A stretch of DNA of 64,000 nucleotides. Source: Lactifluus volemus. Its lineage: Eukaryota > Basidiomycota > Agaricomycetes > Russulales > Russulaceae. The DNA lies in NCBI GenBank assembly GCA_022376515.1, contig WTXI01000001.1, positions 1,860,001 to 1,924,000 on the forward strand. The letters run 5' to 3'. Position numbers and translations under genes: made by a program. The stretch's first letter is position 1, and each line of letters starts with the position of its first letter. The notes under the pieces were generated by a model, which saw only the letters and a program-made list of their open reading frames with translations, was not told the origin of the DNA and did no database searches. Shown here one piece after another: positions 32,675-43,711 of the stretch.

Positions 32675-35600
32675 ATGAGCCAAGCCGCTGCACAACATGC
32701 CACGGCACAACAACCCCCGGACGTCGACCAAAATGCAGACGATGACAACGCTGTCGCCGGCCCTGCTGGCTCCGTCCACGGTTCTTTTCATGGCTCCGCT
32801 GCTGACTCCGCTCATGCACGATCCCCTCTGACTTCGGCTGCGAACACACCAGCTCGTTCGCAATCCCCTCCTGACGTGATCTGTCCGCTGCATTACCCGG
32901 AACCGATCCCACGACTTCCACCAATGCATCCATTTGCAGGAATGCCGTTCGCACGTCAGCAGGCCGCGATTCCACCGGCACCTCAGCAGGCTCCGATCCT
33001 ACCAGCTCGTCCACCACCTGCAATAGCCGCCCCAACGGTCATCTCGCAACGGTACGACATCCCTCCGCTCGAGCAAGATGGCAGCAACTTCTCAGTGTGG
33101 CGTTTTCATATGCACGTCGTCCTCAGGAGCTACAAACTCCTTACTGTGCTTAATGACCCACGCCCTAACGCTTTCCTTTACCCTGCCGAGTCCGCCGCGT
33201 GGGATGAGAAGGACCAACAAGCCTTCTCCCTCATCGCGTTATCGCTCACTGGAGAGCCCGCACACCTCATTTTCCATGCCCAGACGGCGAAAGACTGTCT
33301 CGACTGTCTCTCAGCGCGTTTCGAAGGCCGAGGAGGACATAAAATCTCCCAACTTATGAACAGGCTTTTCAGCACGCCTCTCAATGACACCGAGCCCCTC
33401 GAGCCCCAGATCAACGCCATGATCGACGCATCTCATCGCCTCGCCGAAGCCGGATCCCCCTTCACCGACCAACAGATCGCTCACGCCATCACCAACACCC
33501 TCCCTGCGTCTCACAGGATGCTCAAGATTGTTCTCAATAACCTAAGCCCTCTCGATCAAACGGCTGAGAACATCAAGCTACGCATCCTTACGGACGAGGA
33601 TTCACGCATTCGTGAATCCGGAGACGGAGCGGCCGCCTTCTATGCTAAGGCCGCCAAAAAGGGCAAGGACGGCAAAAAGAAGTCGGAGAAGAAGGATTCC
33701 GATAAGGATAAGGGGAAAGGCAATTGGAACAAGCGCAAAGACCAACAAAAGAAACGTTGCACCCATTGCAACTACACGGGTCATGACATCAGTGAGTGCC
33801 GAAAACTCAAGGCGCAGAAGGAAAAGGAAGCGAAGGCAGCGACTACGACACCTGCAACGGCGTCCGCCCCCCCTTCCACTTCGACCTCTGCGCCCGCCTC
33901 CGCAAAAGTGGCGGTGGCTCCATCACACGACGAGGAAATCTTTCTTTATCAAGCTCGCCCGTCGCACTCCTCTTCCCCCCTTCTTGAATCCTGGATCCTC
34001 GATTCAGGGGCGTCCCGTACGATGTCTTGCAATCGCTCGTGGTTCACCCATTTCTCTCCCCTCTCCGTCCCCATCAAGGTTACACTTGGAGATGCTCGCT
34101 CCATCTTAGCCACGGGTGTCGGACGTATTCGTGTCCGCATGCACGCCGACGACCAATGGAGAACGGCAATCCTCCAGGAGGTCCTTTTCGTCCCTGATTT
34201 ACACGGAAATTTACTCTCCGTGTCTTATCTCACGCAACACGGCGCAAGCCTTCTCTTCAGTGACAGCTCTTGCCTACTTCGGGACAAGTCAGGTATTACC
34301 ACCTGCCATGGTCACATGTCATCGAACCTCTATATTATGGACATCAAGACCATTGTCCCGGAGAGAGTCCAGATCGCTAACGTCACCCCTTTCCCGCGTG
34401 ATGACGAGAATCCCCCCGCGCCTGACCAAATTGCCCTCCTCAGTGAGGACGCTGGCTCTAAAGCCTCCCTCACCACCTGGCACCGTCGACTCGGACATGT
34501 CAGCACCGATACCATCGTTCGGATGGCTGAAAAGGGGATAGTAGATGGGATTACCATTGATGGTCCTACGAGCGCAAGCATCATTTGCCAACCGTGTCTT
34601 AACGGGAAGCAAACACGCACCGACATATCAAAGGTGACCAGCACGCGTGCCACCGACGTTCTTGGCCGTGTATTCTCGGACATTTGCGGCAAACTCCCGA
34701 CGCGCTCTCGTCAAGGTTTCGAGTATTTTGCGACCTTTACTGACGACAAAACTCGGATGGTGTCTGTTGCCGGACTGAAACTCAAGTCCGAACTCCTCCA
34801 GCACCTGAAGACTTACGTTGCGTGAGCCGAACAAGAGACGGGAAAGCAGCTCAAAGTACTGCGTTCAGACGGAGGTGGCGAGTACACTGGAACAATACCA
34901 ACTCGTTATTTCGAGGAGAAGGGAATCTGTCAGGAGGTAACGACCGCCTACACGTCTGAGCACAACGGTGTTGCGGAACGCATGAACCGCACACTGCTCA
35001 ATAAGGTGCGGACTATGCTTAATGATGCCTCCCTCCCCGATTCTTTCTGGTACGATGCTCTCGAGTACGCCGCGATTCTCCACAACCATCTGCCGACGCG
35101 TTCGCTCCCTGGCATCACACCTGAAGAGGCCTGGAGCGGCAACAAACCGAACGCAACCTGTCTGCGCGTTTTTGGCTGCAAAGCCCACATGCACGTTCCC
35201 AAGAAGCATCGATCGAAACTTGCATCCCGATCTTATCAATGCACTTTCCTTGGGCTCGCTGCAAATTACAAAGCATTCAAACTTATCCACCGTCCCTCCA
35301 ACAAAGTTTACAATTCACGCGACGTCATTTTTGATGAAGGGGGTGCTGTACATGAACGTATCATAATCAACGACGAAGACGATCGCGACGATACGGTTGA
35401 CGATGCCGGAGACACTCCAGAAGCGACTGCGCCGCCGCGCGCACCTCCTGCACCTGAAACGCCTGATCGTCCGAAGCGCACCATCCGCGCGCCTGTTCGC
35501 GACGATGATGACCGCTACAATGTGAGCTCATACGACCGCAAGCACCCCGCGCGCGTCACTGTCGCCGACGCCGAACTTGGAAGTGATCCACGCACTTTCG

Positions 35601-36851
35601 ACAAGGCTATGGCACGACCTGACGCAGCCGAGTGGATTTTGGCCTGCGAGAACGAGCGACATGCCTTCGAACAAATGGGCGTTTTCGAAATCGTCCCACG
35701 TCCGCGCGATCGCAAGATCGTTGGCAGTCGATGGGTTTTCCGCGTTAAGCGCGGCCCAGACGGTAGCGTTCAAAAGTACAAAGCACGAATCGTTGCCCAG
35801 GGTTTCACGCAGACCGAAGGGGTCGATTACGACGAGACTTTCGCGCCAGTCGCGAAATTCGCCTCTTTCTGCGTCATACTCGCGATGGCTGCCGAGCGAA
35901 ACCTAGAAGTGCACCAGATGGACGTGAAGTCAGCTTATCTCAACGGAGATTTAAAAGAGGAGATCTTTATGCATCCCCCCCCTGGTTTTGGAGCGCCGAG
36001 CGGCACAGTTTTACGATTACTGAAAGCCGTCTACGGAACCAAACAAGGTGGACGCGTCTGGTATGAGAATATCAGATCGCGATTATTCTCCATGGGATAT
36101 GCTAACACACAAGCCGACCATGCCGTCTTCACTCGTTTTGCTGACCCCGATCTCTCCATCATCGCCCTCTATGTGGATGACATCACCATGGTCTCCACCA
36201 ACCTCGCTGACATCGAACGAGACAAGGCCCTCCTCGGACAGCACTACGAGATGACCGACCTAGGTGAACTCACCTGGATACTTGGAATGCACGTCACTCG
36301 TGACCGCACCGCAGGGTGGATCTCTCTATCACAGGAGAAGTACACCTGTGAAGTCCTTGAACGTTTTGGGAAGTCCACAGTGCGCCCTATCACTACTCCT
36401 GCCCTCGCCAACGAGCACCTTCGTAAGCTCTCCGAACCCGAAGGCGATCCGAAGCCTTACCAAAGTGCCGTGGGTGCTCTCATGTATCCGATGCTGGGTA
36501 CGCGCCCCGATTTGGCTTACGCTGTCGGTGCTCTCGGACGTCATAACGCCACCCCTGGCTCCACACATTTCCAGTCTCTGGACCGGGTCTTCAAGTATCT
36601 TCGCGGCTCCTCTGCCCTCCGCCTCGTCTTCAGGCGCGGTGTTCCTGAGGGCACCACCTTACGCGGCTATGTTGACGCCGACTGGGCCAGCGATATCAAC
36701 GATAGAAAGTCGACCTCTGGTTTCGTGTTTATGCTCGCTGGGGCCGCTGTTAGCTGGGGATCGAAGAAGCAATCATCCGTAGCCCTGTCTAGCATGGAGG
36801 CCAAGTATATCGCAGTCGCTTATGCGACCAAGGAGGCCATCTGGTTACGAC
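32675..36851 (+). pseudogene. Copia Gag-Pol polyprotein, 5' part (in-frame stop; 3' end severed by hAT)
   Basis: Gag with a UBN2-like core and CCHC knuckle (C-T-H-C-x4-H-x4-C near 33758-33800), protease D-S-G-A near 34004, GAG-pre-integrase motif W-H-R-R-L-G-H with C-Q-P-C, integrase core (S-D-G-G-G-E-Y, then S-E-H-N-G-V-A-E-R), reverse transcriptase with Y-V-D-D near 36172, and the first part of RNase H (D-W-A-S-D, S-S-M-E-A-K-Y-I-A-V-A-Y). The frame is the same throughout except for one TGA at 34823-34825 inside the integrase core. At 36852 the hAT begins and the frame runs into a stop at 36874. Apart from these two lesions the reading frame looks clean. Confidence 0.93.
36844..36851. repeat. 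Target site duplication of hAT, left
   Basis: GTTACGAC, matching 43704-43711 exactly; part of the Copia RNase H coding sequence. Confidence 0.95.
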
Positions 36852-36866
36852 TAGTGTTGCGGCGGC
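36852..36866. repeat. hAT terminal inverted repeat, left
   Basis: TAGTGTTGCGGCGGC, exact inverse complement of 43689-43703. Confidence 0.95.
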
Positions 36867-37035
36867 CCGCGTAGCCGCGCCGAGCCGGTAGTCAAGCCGA
36901 TTTTAGCCGCGCCGTTTCCTTATTAGCCAAGCCGCGCCGATGGACACATGTCATCAAGCCGAGCCGAGCAGAGCCGATCAAATAGCCGGCTATTCTCCGG
37001 CTAGGATGCAGCTCGGCTCCCAAGCCAGCTCGAGG
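36867..37035. promoter_or_regulatory. hAT left subterminal repeat cluster
   Basis: Many copies of AGCCG and GCCGAGCCG, several in inverted pairs such as AGCCGGCTATTCTCCGGCT. Subterminal pentamer clusters in hAT elements are usually transposase binding sites; here this is inferred from position and repetition, matched by a similar cluster at the right end. Confidence 0.7.
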
Positions 37036-37167
37036 TCATGTCATCGAAAAATTTACACCCAGTGACCAAACTACAGGTCTACAACAATATATTCACCGAC
37101 GCGTTACGAGTCTTTGCCTACATGTACCTCAAAAGCTTAAACCCAACTACGAAAACAGTAAATAATG

Positions 37168-38343
37168 CTACATCTTCAAGTTGTGCCTTCTTGTACGAGT
37201 GGCACGAGCGGGTGTTTGACGTATGTACCGAGACGATTCATCAACCGTGCAAGTCGAAGAGCGAAGCCTAAAATAGTCTAGTTAGCGTCAGTAATTTCAC
37301 ACAGGGTGAGACTACTTACACCGGACTGGTGAAGATAGGTTCAGGGTCTACGGACTCTACGCTGACCTGGGGACACAAGTACAAGGGTGGCGCTTTGATG
37401 GGTTGATTAGCCTCGGCTTCTGAGCACTGTAAGAGGATGGAATGAAGGTACTGATAATCCGGTTTCTGGTCAAAGCCAAGAGAACGGACACAGGTGACGA
37501 ATTTGCAGAAAGGAGCGGGTAAGCCTTCGCACAGCTCTTCCGCTGTGATTGATGTTTTCTTTCGGAGGATTGCCTCCTCGTTGCCCACAGCATTGCTAGT
37601 CCAAGGCAAATTGCCGAGTGCCGAATAAATGATCGTATAGGCGAGTGACTCCAGGTCATCGCGACGCGACTGGGCATAGCCTTGCTGACCGTTGATAGAT
37701 ACGAATGGAAGAGTACCAACGATTGAATGATCCGTTGTAAAAGGGAAATGCAAATAGGTTGCAGGATTTCGGAATAACCGTGCCAAGCCGAAATCAATGA
37801 GGAAGACGGTAGGATGAAGGTCATCAATGCGAATCATGAAATTCCCGGGTTTGATGTCACGATGGACATAGTGTTGGCTATGAAGTGACTCGACTGCCGA
37901 GAGCTGTACACGAGGCTGTATTTAGTACGATCGTCTGTTTCATATATCAAGCGTACCATTAGGGTGGCATACGAGAATGTCTTTCCATGGTCAAACTTGG
38001 GCTGATTGATCAGGTCACCCAGTGAAGTTCCAAGATAGTCCAGGACAATAACTTCATATACACCTTCTTTGCCGTACCAGAGTACTCGAGAGATTCCTCT
38101 GCTACCAGCGATCGTTGTATAGACGTTGTATTCATGGTTGAGTCTTGAAGGCAAGCTGCATCGGTGCCCTATCTTCAAAGCAACGTCAGACCCCGTCATA
38201 ATGTCTTTTCCTAGATAGACACTCCCTAACGAGCTTAGCAAAGTGTCTCAAATTCTCAAATTTGAGTTGAGCTTACCTGATCCCCCAGTACCGAGTAATT
38301 TGCCTACTCTGTACCGGCCACCAACACGCACAATATCTGACAT
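37168..38343 (-). CDS. Casein kinase 1-like protein kinase carried in the hAT element
   Basis: Ser/Thr kinase of the CK1 type. The start at 38343 gives M-S-D-I-V-R-V-G-G-R-Y-R-V-G-K-L-L-G-T-G, the CK1 glycine loop region. Further exons give V-A-L-K-I (ATP-binding Lys), V-L-D-Y-L-G-T-S-L-G-D-L, H-Y-V-H-R-D-I-K-P-G-N-F (catalytic loop near 37835-37870), L-I-D-F-G-L-A-R (metal-binding Asp) and S-I-N-G-Q-Q-G-Y-A-Q-S-R-R-D-D-L-E-S-L, the CK1 counterpart of the APE region. The last join uses a GTAAGT donor after S-P-V to a basic final exon ending at 37168. All key residues are present. It lies between the left TIR and the transposase on the transposase strand, so it is element cargo. An earlier in-frame start is possible. 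Confidence 0.85.
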
Positions 38344-38594
38344 TGGGTGAGGGAGTCGCTTCTCAAAGGTCTGTCGTGGATATCGAAGGCGCATAATGGT
38401 CATCAATGCTAACAGAGAAATGGGGTGTAAAGTCAACGTATTTTGCGACTATTGTATGCGTCGGTTGAACTCGAACCACGAACTCCGATCCCAAATAAGC
38501 ACCAACAAATGGCGCCATATGACAGAAACGTGGCCAGTAAACTTTGTTTTCATTGTATAGTGGACGTAAAATAAAAGCTAGTCAAGACTCGTGA

Positions 38595-41500
38595 TCAATC
38601 GTAGATACTAAGGCTCTTCAACAAAGCGTCCAAACGGTCCGATGCAGAATCAGGATCATCCATGAAGAGAGAGCCAAGGTCGCCAGTTGCATTCGACACC
38701 CCACTCATGGCAGCTACTGACGTCGACCACCCTTTCATGAAGTTGAGGCGTTCTTTCTTGAGCAAGTATTTCAGCATTTGTAGGGCCTCCATGAGAACTG
38801 GGCTGATTCGGTTTCGCTTCGCGGTGTCTGTATCCTTCGCTGATGAGAACACGCGCTCACAAGGTACAGATGTTGCCTGGATCGGGAGGTAATCCATGGC
38901 GATTGAGAAAAGCGTTGGGAATTCCGTCCTATTAGCCTGTTCAGGGAGTGAGCTGCGCAAAGCACAATTCAATCATGTCTCACCTCCCAGAACCGCAGGA
39001 TGTTGGTCTCCTTAGACGAGATAGAAGAAGTATACCTCTGGAATTCAGCCTCTACCGTGCAGTCATTATGTGTGGATTTTTTGTTATATACGGAATTTTT
39101 AACCCTAAATCGTGTTGGAATCGGATTGGCCACAGAGACCGGGGCAGGTACGGCAGGTCGGGCAGGGGGGCCATCGGACGTTGATGATTTCTTGTCACGG
39201 TACCGGCGCATCTGCAAGTCATGAGAAAGAACTGATCTGAAAGGTGGTGTAGTCTTACGAGCTTTATAATGATACCTTTCGCTTCCCGAATATAGTCATT
39301 ACCCCATTCCTCTTGGATCCAGGTGAAGCGCGTAGCAGGATCGAGGACTGTAGAATCAAGTCGGAGGTTAGAGAAACGCCACAACAAGACATCGATTCAA
39401 AGACTCACACATCGTGATGACATAAGCGTCTGTATCATCCATTCGAATATAGTATTTCTTCGCCCATCGCAGGCCGATTTCCGTCCAGGGCCGGAGTTTG
39501 TCCCATTGTGTCCCAATGTTTTCCCACTCGGTCATAAACTCCTCGAAACTGGAGATTGCATGCGACAAAATTGGTGTGGATTCGGACGACATGCTTTGTT
39601 GAAATGTGTGAGGAACCTGTTGTTACATGAGCGCCTGTCTATGTATTAAGTCGACGACGACTCACACTCAAGACCGATTCTAACCCTTCAAGAACTTCCC
39701 AATCGTTGTTGGACAGTTTCCAATGAGAGAAGTCATGCAACTCGTTCGCAAAAAACTTATCGATAGCCTGTAAGAAAATTATTTAGTCCCCACTGTACTG
39801 TCTGGTCGCTGAGACGAACTTACCGGCCGGAGAGCTCTAAGACGTTGCAGCATCAAATAAACCGAGTCCCACCTTGTCTTCACATCCCTCAGAAGATGTA
39901 CCTCGGGAACTGTGACCTTAACAGATTTGCTCTTCTCAACATTTACGGTGAACCAGCCTCGTTCATTTCCGGCTCGGATGTGCTCGCGAAAGGCAGTCTT
40001 GCGTGTGTCCGAAGAGCGTAATAGACGAATAACTCTGCGAGCACGCTTGAGGGGATCGCGTTTGATATCTGCAAACCAACGTTCGAGCCTAGAATCGCCA
40101 TGGGCATCGTATTGACCCTCCAGTTGCAACTCGGTAATATCTTCACTACTGTCAATGTCGTCGTCGTCATAGTCGTCGTCGTCGTCGTCATCAGCGGAAG
40201 TCATGTGGACTGTACCAACAGGAACTTTAAGACCGGAGAGATACTGTTCGGAAACAGAAGTCATGGATGAAATGATGTGAGATGCGCAAATGTTAATGAT
40301 GTGTGCGTAACACCGGACGCGGTGTTGAAGGTGATCGAAGTCGATTTCGATGGCCGTCTCACGTTTGGCGAGCAGAGACTCCAGCTCTTGCATGGCTACG
40401 GCGTTGTTCTCGGCGTTGTCGAGTGTAAAGTAGCCAATCTACAAAGAGTAAGGCACAAGCGAATAGTTATCACATGAATACGGACCTTGAGTGTAACATC
40501 AGCCCGATCAAGTAGGTATAGGATAGTCTTCGCTATATTGAGACCTGTGTGTTTCTTCTTGAGGCGATGAAAACCAATAAGCGCAGCATTAAGTGCGAGG
40601 CGTCCACTTGACTCGTCACATGAGATCCAGTGAGCAGTCAACGCCAAGTAGGATTCTAAATTCGCGTTTGACCAGATATCTGAAGTAAAACTGATCCGCC
40701 CACAGGATTTCGAAAGGTCTGATTTCAACTCTCGAAACTTATCCCGCCATTGACTAATGACCGCTTCCCTCATCTTGTCGCGGCGAGGGATATCAGCGTC
40801 GACAAGAGCCCGGCAAAGAACCATACACAACTTTCGAAACTCAGGGCATTCTACAACACGGATCGACTGAGGACTTGTGAGTATGAAAGAACACGAGACC
40901 ATTGGGACTCACCTGGTCATCTGCAACTATGAAGCGAACGAGATGCTCTAGAAATACCGCCGGTGAGAATGATGGGACATCCGGGTCGCGTTGGTTGCGA
41001 TCATTTTGGGTGGATGCATCGCGCGTTTGGGTCGATAACAAGTATGGCCAGTTATACCGCGAAATTGCTTCATCGTACTCTTTACCGTGTACATTGCGGA
41101 GATGATTTCGGAGATTCGTGTTCCCGGTTTTTATCGCGTAGACACCATGGGGCTTACCAGAGCCAGATATCTCACTGATGTCGTAAGAACGCAGAATGAA
41201 TACCAGAAAGCCAATACATACGAGCACAGCTTGCAGACTCTAGAGGGAGGCACATCTTCATCCGAAGAAGGAGGGGGTTTGACGACAGTGAAGAAATGCA
41301 AAATATCGAGCGCTGCCTTCGTGTTAGCTGGCACATCAAGGGCGTCAACTTGTTGGGAACTTGTGCTCCGAGTCTCTCGCTCAGGCGAGGGATTGGGAGG
41401 ACCAGAGTCGGACGTCTCGTCAACGTCCTCTATCCCTTGTAAGCTGAATTCTTCGCCACTACCTGCATCGGGTTGGGTGGTAGCTGCCTAGATCAACTGG

Positions 41501-41671
41501 TAAGTCTCAAGACTCAAAGAGCGAAAAAGGGACCAGGAGAGTTGCCTTTGATCGGGTCCGGGACGAGCCAATGGGACGTGCATTTGTGCGACGAGAAGTT
41601 TTGGCTTTGGATTGTTCCACAGCTGCGGGTGCAGCTGGTTCAATGGGCTGCTTTGCCTTGCCTGGAGCCAT
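38595..41671 (-). CDS. hAT transposase (BED zinc finger, RNase H-like core, dimerisation domain)
   Basis: Cut-and-paste transposase read in many exons from M-A-P-G-K-A-K-Q at 41671. A BED-type finger follows (R-V-C-K-L-C, then T-N-L-R-N-H-L-R-N-V-H). The RNase H-like core shows first Asp in I-S-F-T-S-D-I-W-S, second Asp in Y-F-T-L-D-N-A-E-N-N and the catalytic Glu in S-V-P-C-E-R-V-F-S-S-A-K. An insertion holds a poly-Asp tract encoded by a GTC/GTCGTC-rich run near 40150. The C-terminal hAT dimerisation domain runs F-P-T-L-F-S-I-A-M-D-Y-L-P through L-M-E-A-L-Q-M-L-K-Y, ending S-I-Y-D-stop. No defect was seen, so it may be active. Confidence 0.9.
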
Positions 41672-42187
41672 GGCACAAAGAGACGGTGAGTGAAAAAAAA
41701 AAAGTGAAATGGGAATCGAGAGAGTGGGGGATTTGGGCGGCCTTAAATCCCGGTGATTTGAGCTTTGCACCTGGGCAACGCACTCCACAAAAATGACTAA
41801 AAAAAAGACAAACTGAATTACGTCCATGATATTGACGTCAAATGTGGTCCATCGGCAAGCATTGGGCGAGCCGCGAGCGTCTCGAAGCGAAAATGTGGTG
41901 ATGTGTACTTGTAGCCTTGGCGCGGAATCCTGAGTGCCTGGGGGATGAGATGGGCAGTGAAGACCTTGGGAAGTGAGGAACTTCAGAGGAAGTGGGATAG
42001 GTGGTGAAAGGCGGGGCGACTGGCGAGCAGCAAGCGAGCGGGGCCATGCCGCCTGGACCACGTGCACATACCATGAGGTCGGCCGAACCGTTTATCAATT
42101 TCACCGAATATAGAACAAGGATATCATAAGGACAGGTAGCGCAACCAAACGCAATCAAATTTCAATACAGGATGCAACATAGAACCG
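41672..42187. other. hAT internal region upstream of transposase
   Basis: About 500 bp between the transposase start and the Q-rich fragment; presumably contains the transposase promoter. The open frame through it on the minus strand is only the 5' extension of transposase exon 1 and has no family signature. Confidence 0.4.
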
Positions 42188-42698
42188 CTAGAGTAGGTCA
42201 CAAAACACGCCAACTGATTGAATATGTTGGTAAGGTGCGAGTAATGGCACATCAGCTATATTGTTTAAACTAAGCATCTGTTGTCCCCCTTGAGGGGGGG
42301 CTTGCGATGGTGGAGCCGAGGACTGGAGACCTGCGGAGGGAGCGGAAGGGTTGGGTTGAACAACGAGGTTTTGTTGTAGTGAGCCATCCTTGAGAAAGTC
42401 CCAATCCAGGGGGTGAAAGTTTTGACCCACCCGAGCGGAGAAGCTGGCGCTGCCATTTGGCGGTTGCTGACTGTGTGAGGAGATTGTTCAAGGGACGAAA
42501 ACTTGGATGATCCTGTGCCTGAACGACGCGTTGGAGGATATTCATCTGATTATTGACCATTGGCTGGGCATGCTGCTGCGAGAGCGCAGACATTTGTTGC
42601 TATGTAGGGCCACCTGCCATCCCACCAGAGGTGAAAGTTGGCAGTATATGTTGAGGAACAGCCTGTTCTTGAAATGGGAGGGCTGCAGAGGCCTGCAT
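42188..42698 (-). pseudogene. Q-rich gene fragment carried in the hAT element
   Basis: From 42698 the minus strand reads M-Q-A-S-A-A-L-P-F-Q-E-Q, then after a TAG Q-Q-M-S-A-L-S-Q-Q-H-A-Q-P-M-V, then in another frame S-Q-Q-P-P-N-G-S-A-S-F and G-Q-Q-M-L-S-L-N-N-I-A-D-V-P-L. Glutamine- and proline-rich text ending L-S-L-N-N-I-A-D resembles low-complexity parts of fungal chromatin proteins such as SWI1, but this is a weak resemblance. The internal stop and frame change suggest a captured, decayed host fragment. Confidence 0.45.
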
Positions 42699-43544
42699 GA
42701 TAGTGAAACGCTCGAGGTTGGTCCAGGAGTGGTCCTGGAACAAGAGGGACCAAGGAAGCCACTGAACCACTGGATGACGGAGTGGGAAGAGTTTGAGGTG
42801 ACAAGGCAACACACTCCCCCTACATAGGACATTGGCAGGGAGGCTTAGATGCGCCGCCTCAGCCCGCTCGCGGTCATGGAGAGAGTGGCGTGAGGACCGT
42901 GATCGGGACCGGGACGGGGGTCAGTTCCAGGATGAAAGGGATTGACATCCACCCATGCCTAGGAGAGAATCGCCGCCTCCGCGAGCGGCGTGGAGTGAGT
43001 GTGATCGTGCACCTTGGGATAGACGGTCGCCCTCTCGGTCTCGGTCGGGTTCCCCAACAGCACGCAGAAAAAGTTGGAGGATGGGCCCTAAGACGGCATC
43101 TGTGGTAACCCCCCATGACTGGTATATATCGCTCCATGTCGTTATAAAATCAGAACCTGAAATTATTTGTTAGGGGGGGAACGTAGGGAATCACGGGGGG
43201 GAGGGGCATACCATTGCCAATCATCCAGTATCGCGTGCATGGCATCATTGGTGGTGCGAGGGCAGGCAGTTTCCATGGATGGTTGAGTGGGAATGGCGCT
43301 GTCACGATGGTCGGAAGTGTTGGACGCGACACAAAAATGAACGGGAAGGGGGGTGCAACAGGAGCTCTACCTAAGATAGCAGGACGGCTTGTCGATGCTA
43401 TCCGAGATGGAGGATGTGCGGAGAAGGAAAAGACTTGACACAGTTGCAAGGAAAGAAGACGGGGGGTGCATGACCGTGTCAAGAGGAAAGGGGAGCGGTA
43501 GGGAGAGTCCAACGCAGACAAGAGGAAGGTGGCGGGGGTTTGCG
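42699..43544. other. hAT internal region, right side
   Basis: No complete gene. Minus-strand open frames with Pro, Arg and Ser-rich text (for example around 42874-43137 and 43150-43521) may be further captured fragments, but none is recognisable. Confidence 0.35.
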
Positions 43545-43688
43545 TCAGCTAGCTGGCTCTAGCTGGTCTAGCTGGCAAAAAGCCGGCTTGTCCCGAGTCG
43601 GCTAAAGGGGGTGGCTATGCAACAGTGGCTCGGCTCGGCTAGCATTTTAGCCGGCTACGGCTCCGGCTATAGCCGCGTTTTAGCTGGA
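43545..43688. promoter_or_regulatory. hAT right subterminal repeat cluster
   Basis: Repeated CTAGCTGG units at 43548-43575, then AGCCGGCT, GTCGGCT, GGCTCGGCTCGGCT and CCGGCTACGGCTCCGGCT. It mirrors the AGCCG-rich left cluster in inverted sense. Confidence 0.7.
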
Positions 43689-43703
43689 GCCGCCGCAACA
43701 CTA
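43689..43703. repeat. hAT terminal inverted repeat, right
   Basis: GCCGCCGCAACACTA, exact inverse complement of 36852-36866. Confidence 0.95.
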
Positions 43704-43711
43704 GTTACGAC
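43704..43711. repeat. Target site duplication of hAT, right
   Basis: GTTACGAC, equal to 36844-36851. Confidence 0.95.

Larger units (their letters stand above)
36852..43703 (-). mobile_element. hAT DNA transposon with cargo genes
   Basis: 6,852 bp with 15-bp perfect terminal inverted repeats TAGTGTTGCGGCGGC and an 8-bp target duplication GTTACGAC at 36844-36851 and 43704-43711. Eight-base duplications and a complete hAT transposase define the superfamily. Besides the transposase (38595-41671) it holds a casein-kinase-1-like gene (37168-38343) and a Q-rich fragment (42188-42698). Both termini have dense AGCCG/CGGCT motifs. Removing the element and one duplication rejoins the Copia RNase H frame exactly, proving a clean late insertion. 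Confidence 0.96.

Noticed and set aside
34982..36874. Second Copia open frame as an independent gene
   Set aside because: It is in the same frame as the upstream frame and separated only by the TGA at 34823; together they form one polyprotein.
38464..38500. GGTTCGAGTT-like stretch on the minus strand as a tRNA T-arm
   Set aside because: No matching acceptor stem, D-arm or anticodon arm could be folded around it; no tRNA was found elsewhere in the window by eye.
40137..40195. GTC/GTCGTC-rich tract as a microsatellite of interest
   Set aside because: It encodes a poly-Asp run within the hAT transposase on the minus strand and needs no separate explanation.
41507..42067. 186-codon minus-strand open frame as a separate gene
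   Set aside because: Its last part is transposase exon 1 from 41671; the upstream part shows no conserved features.
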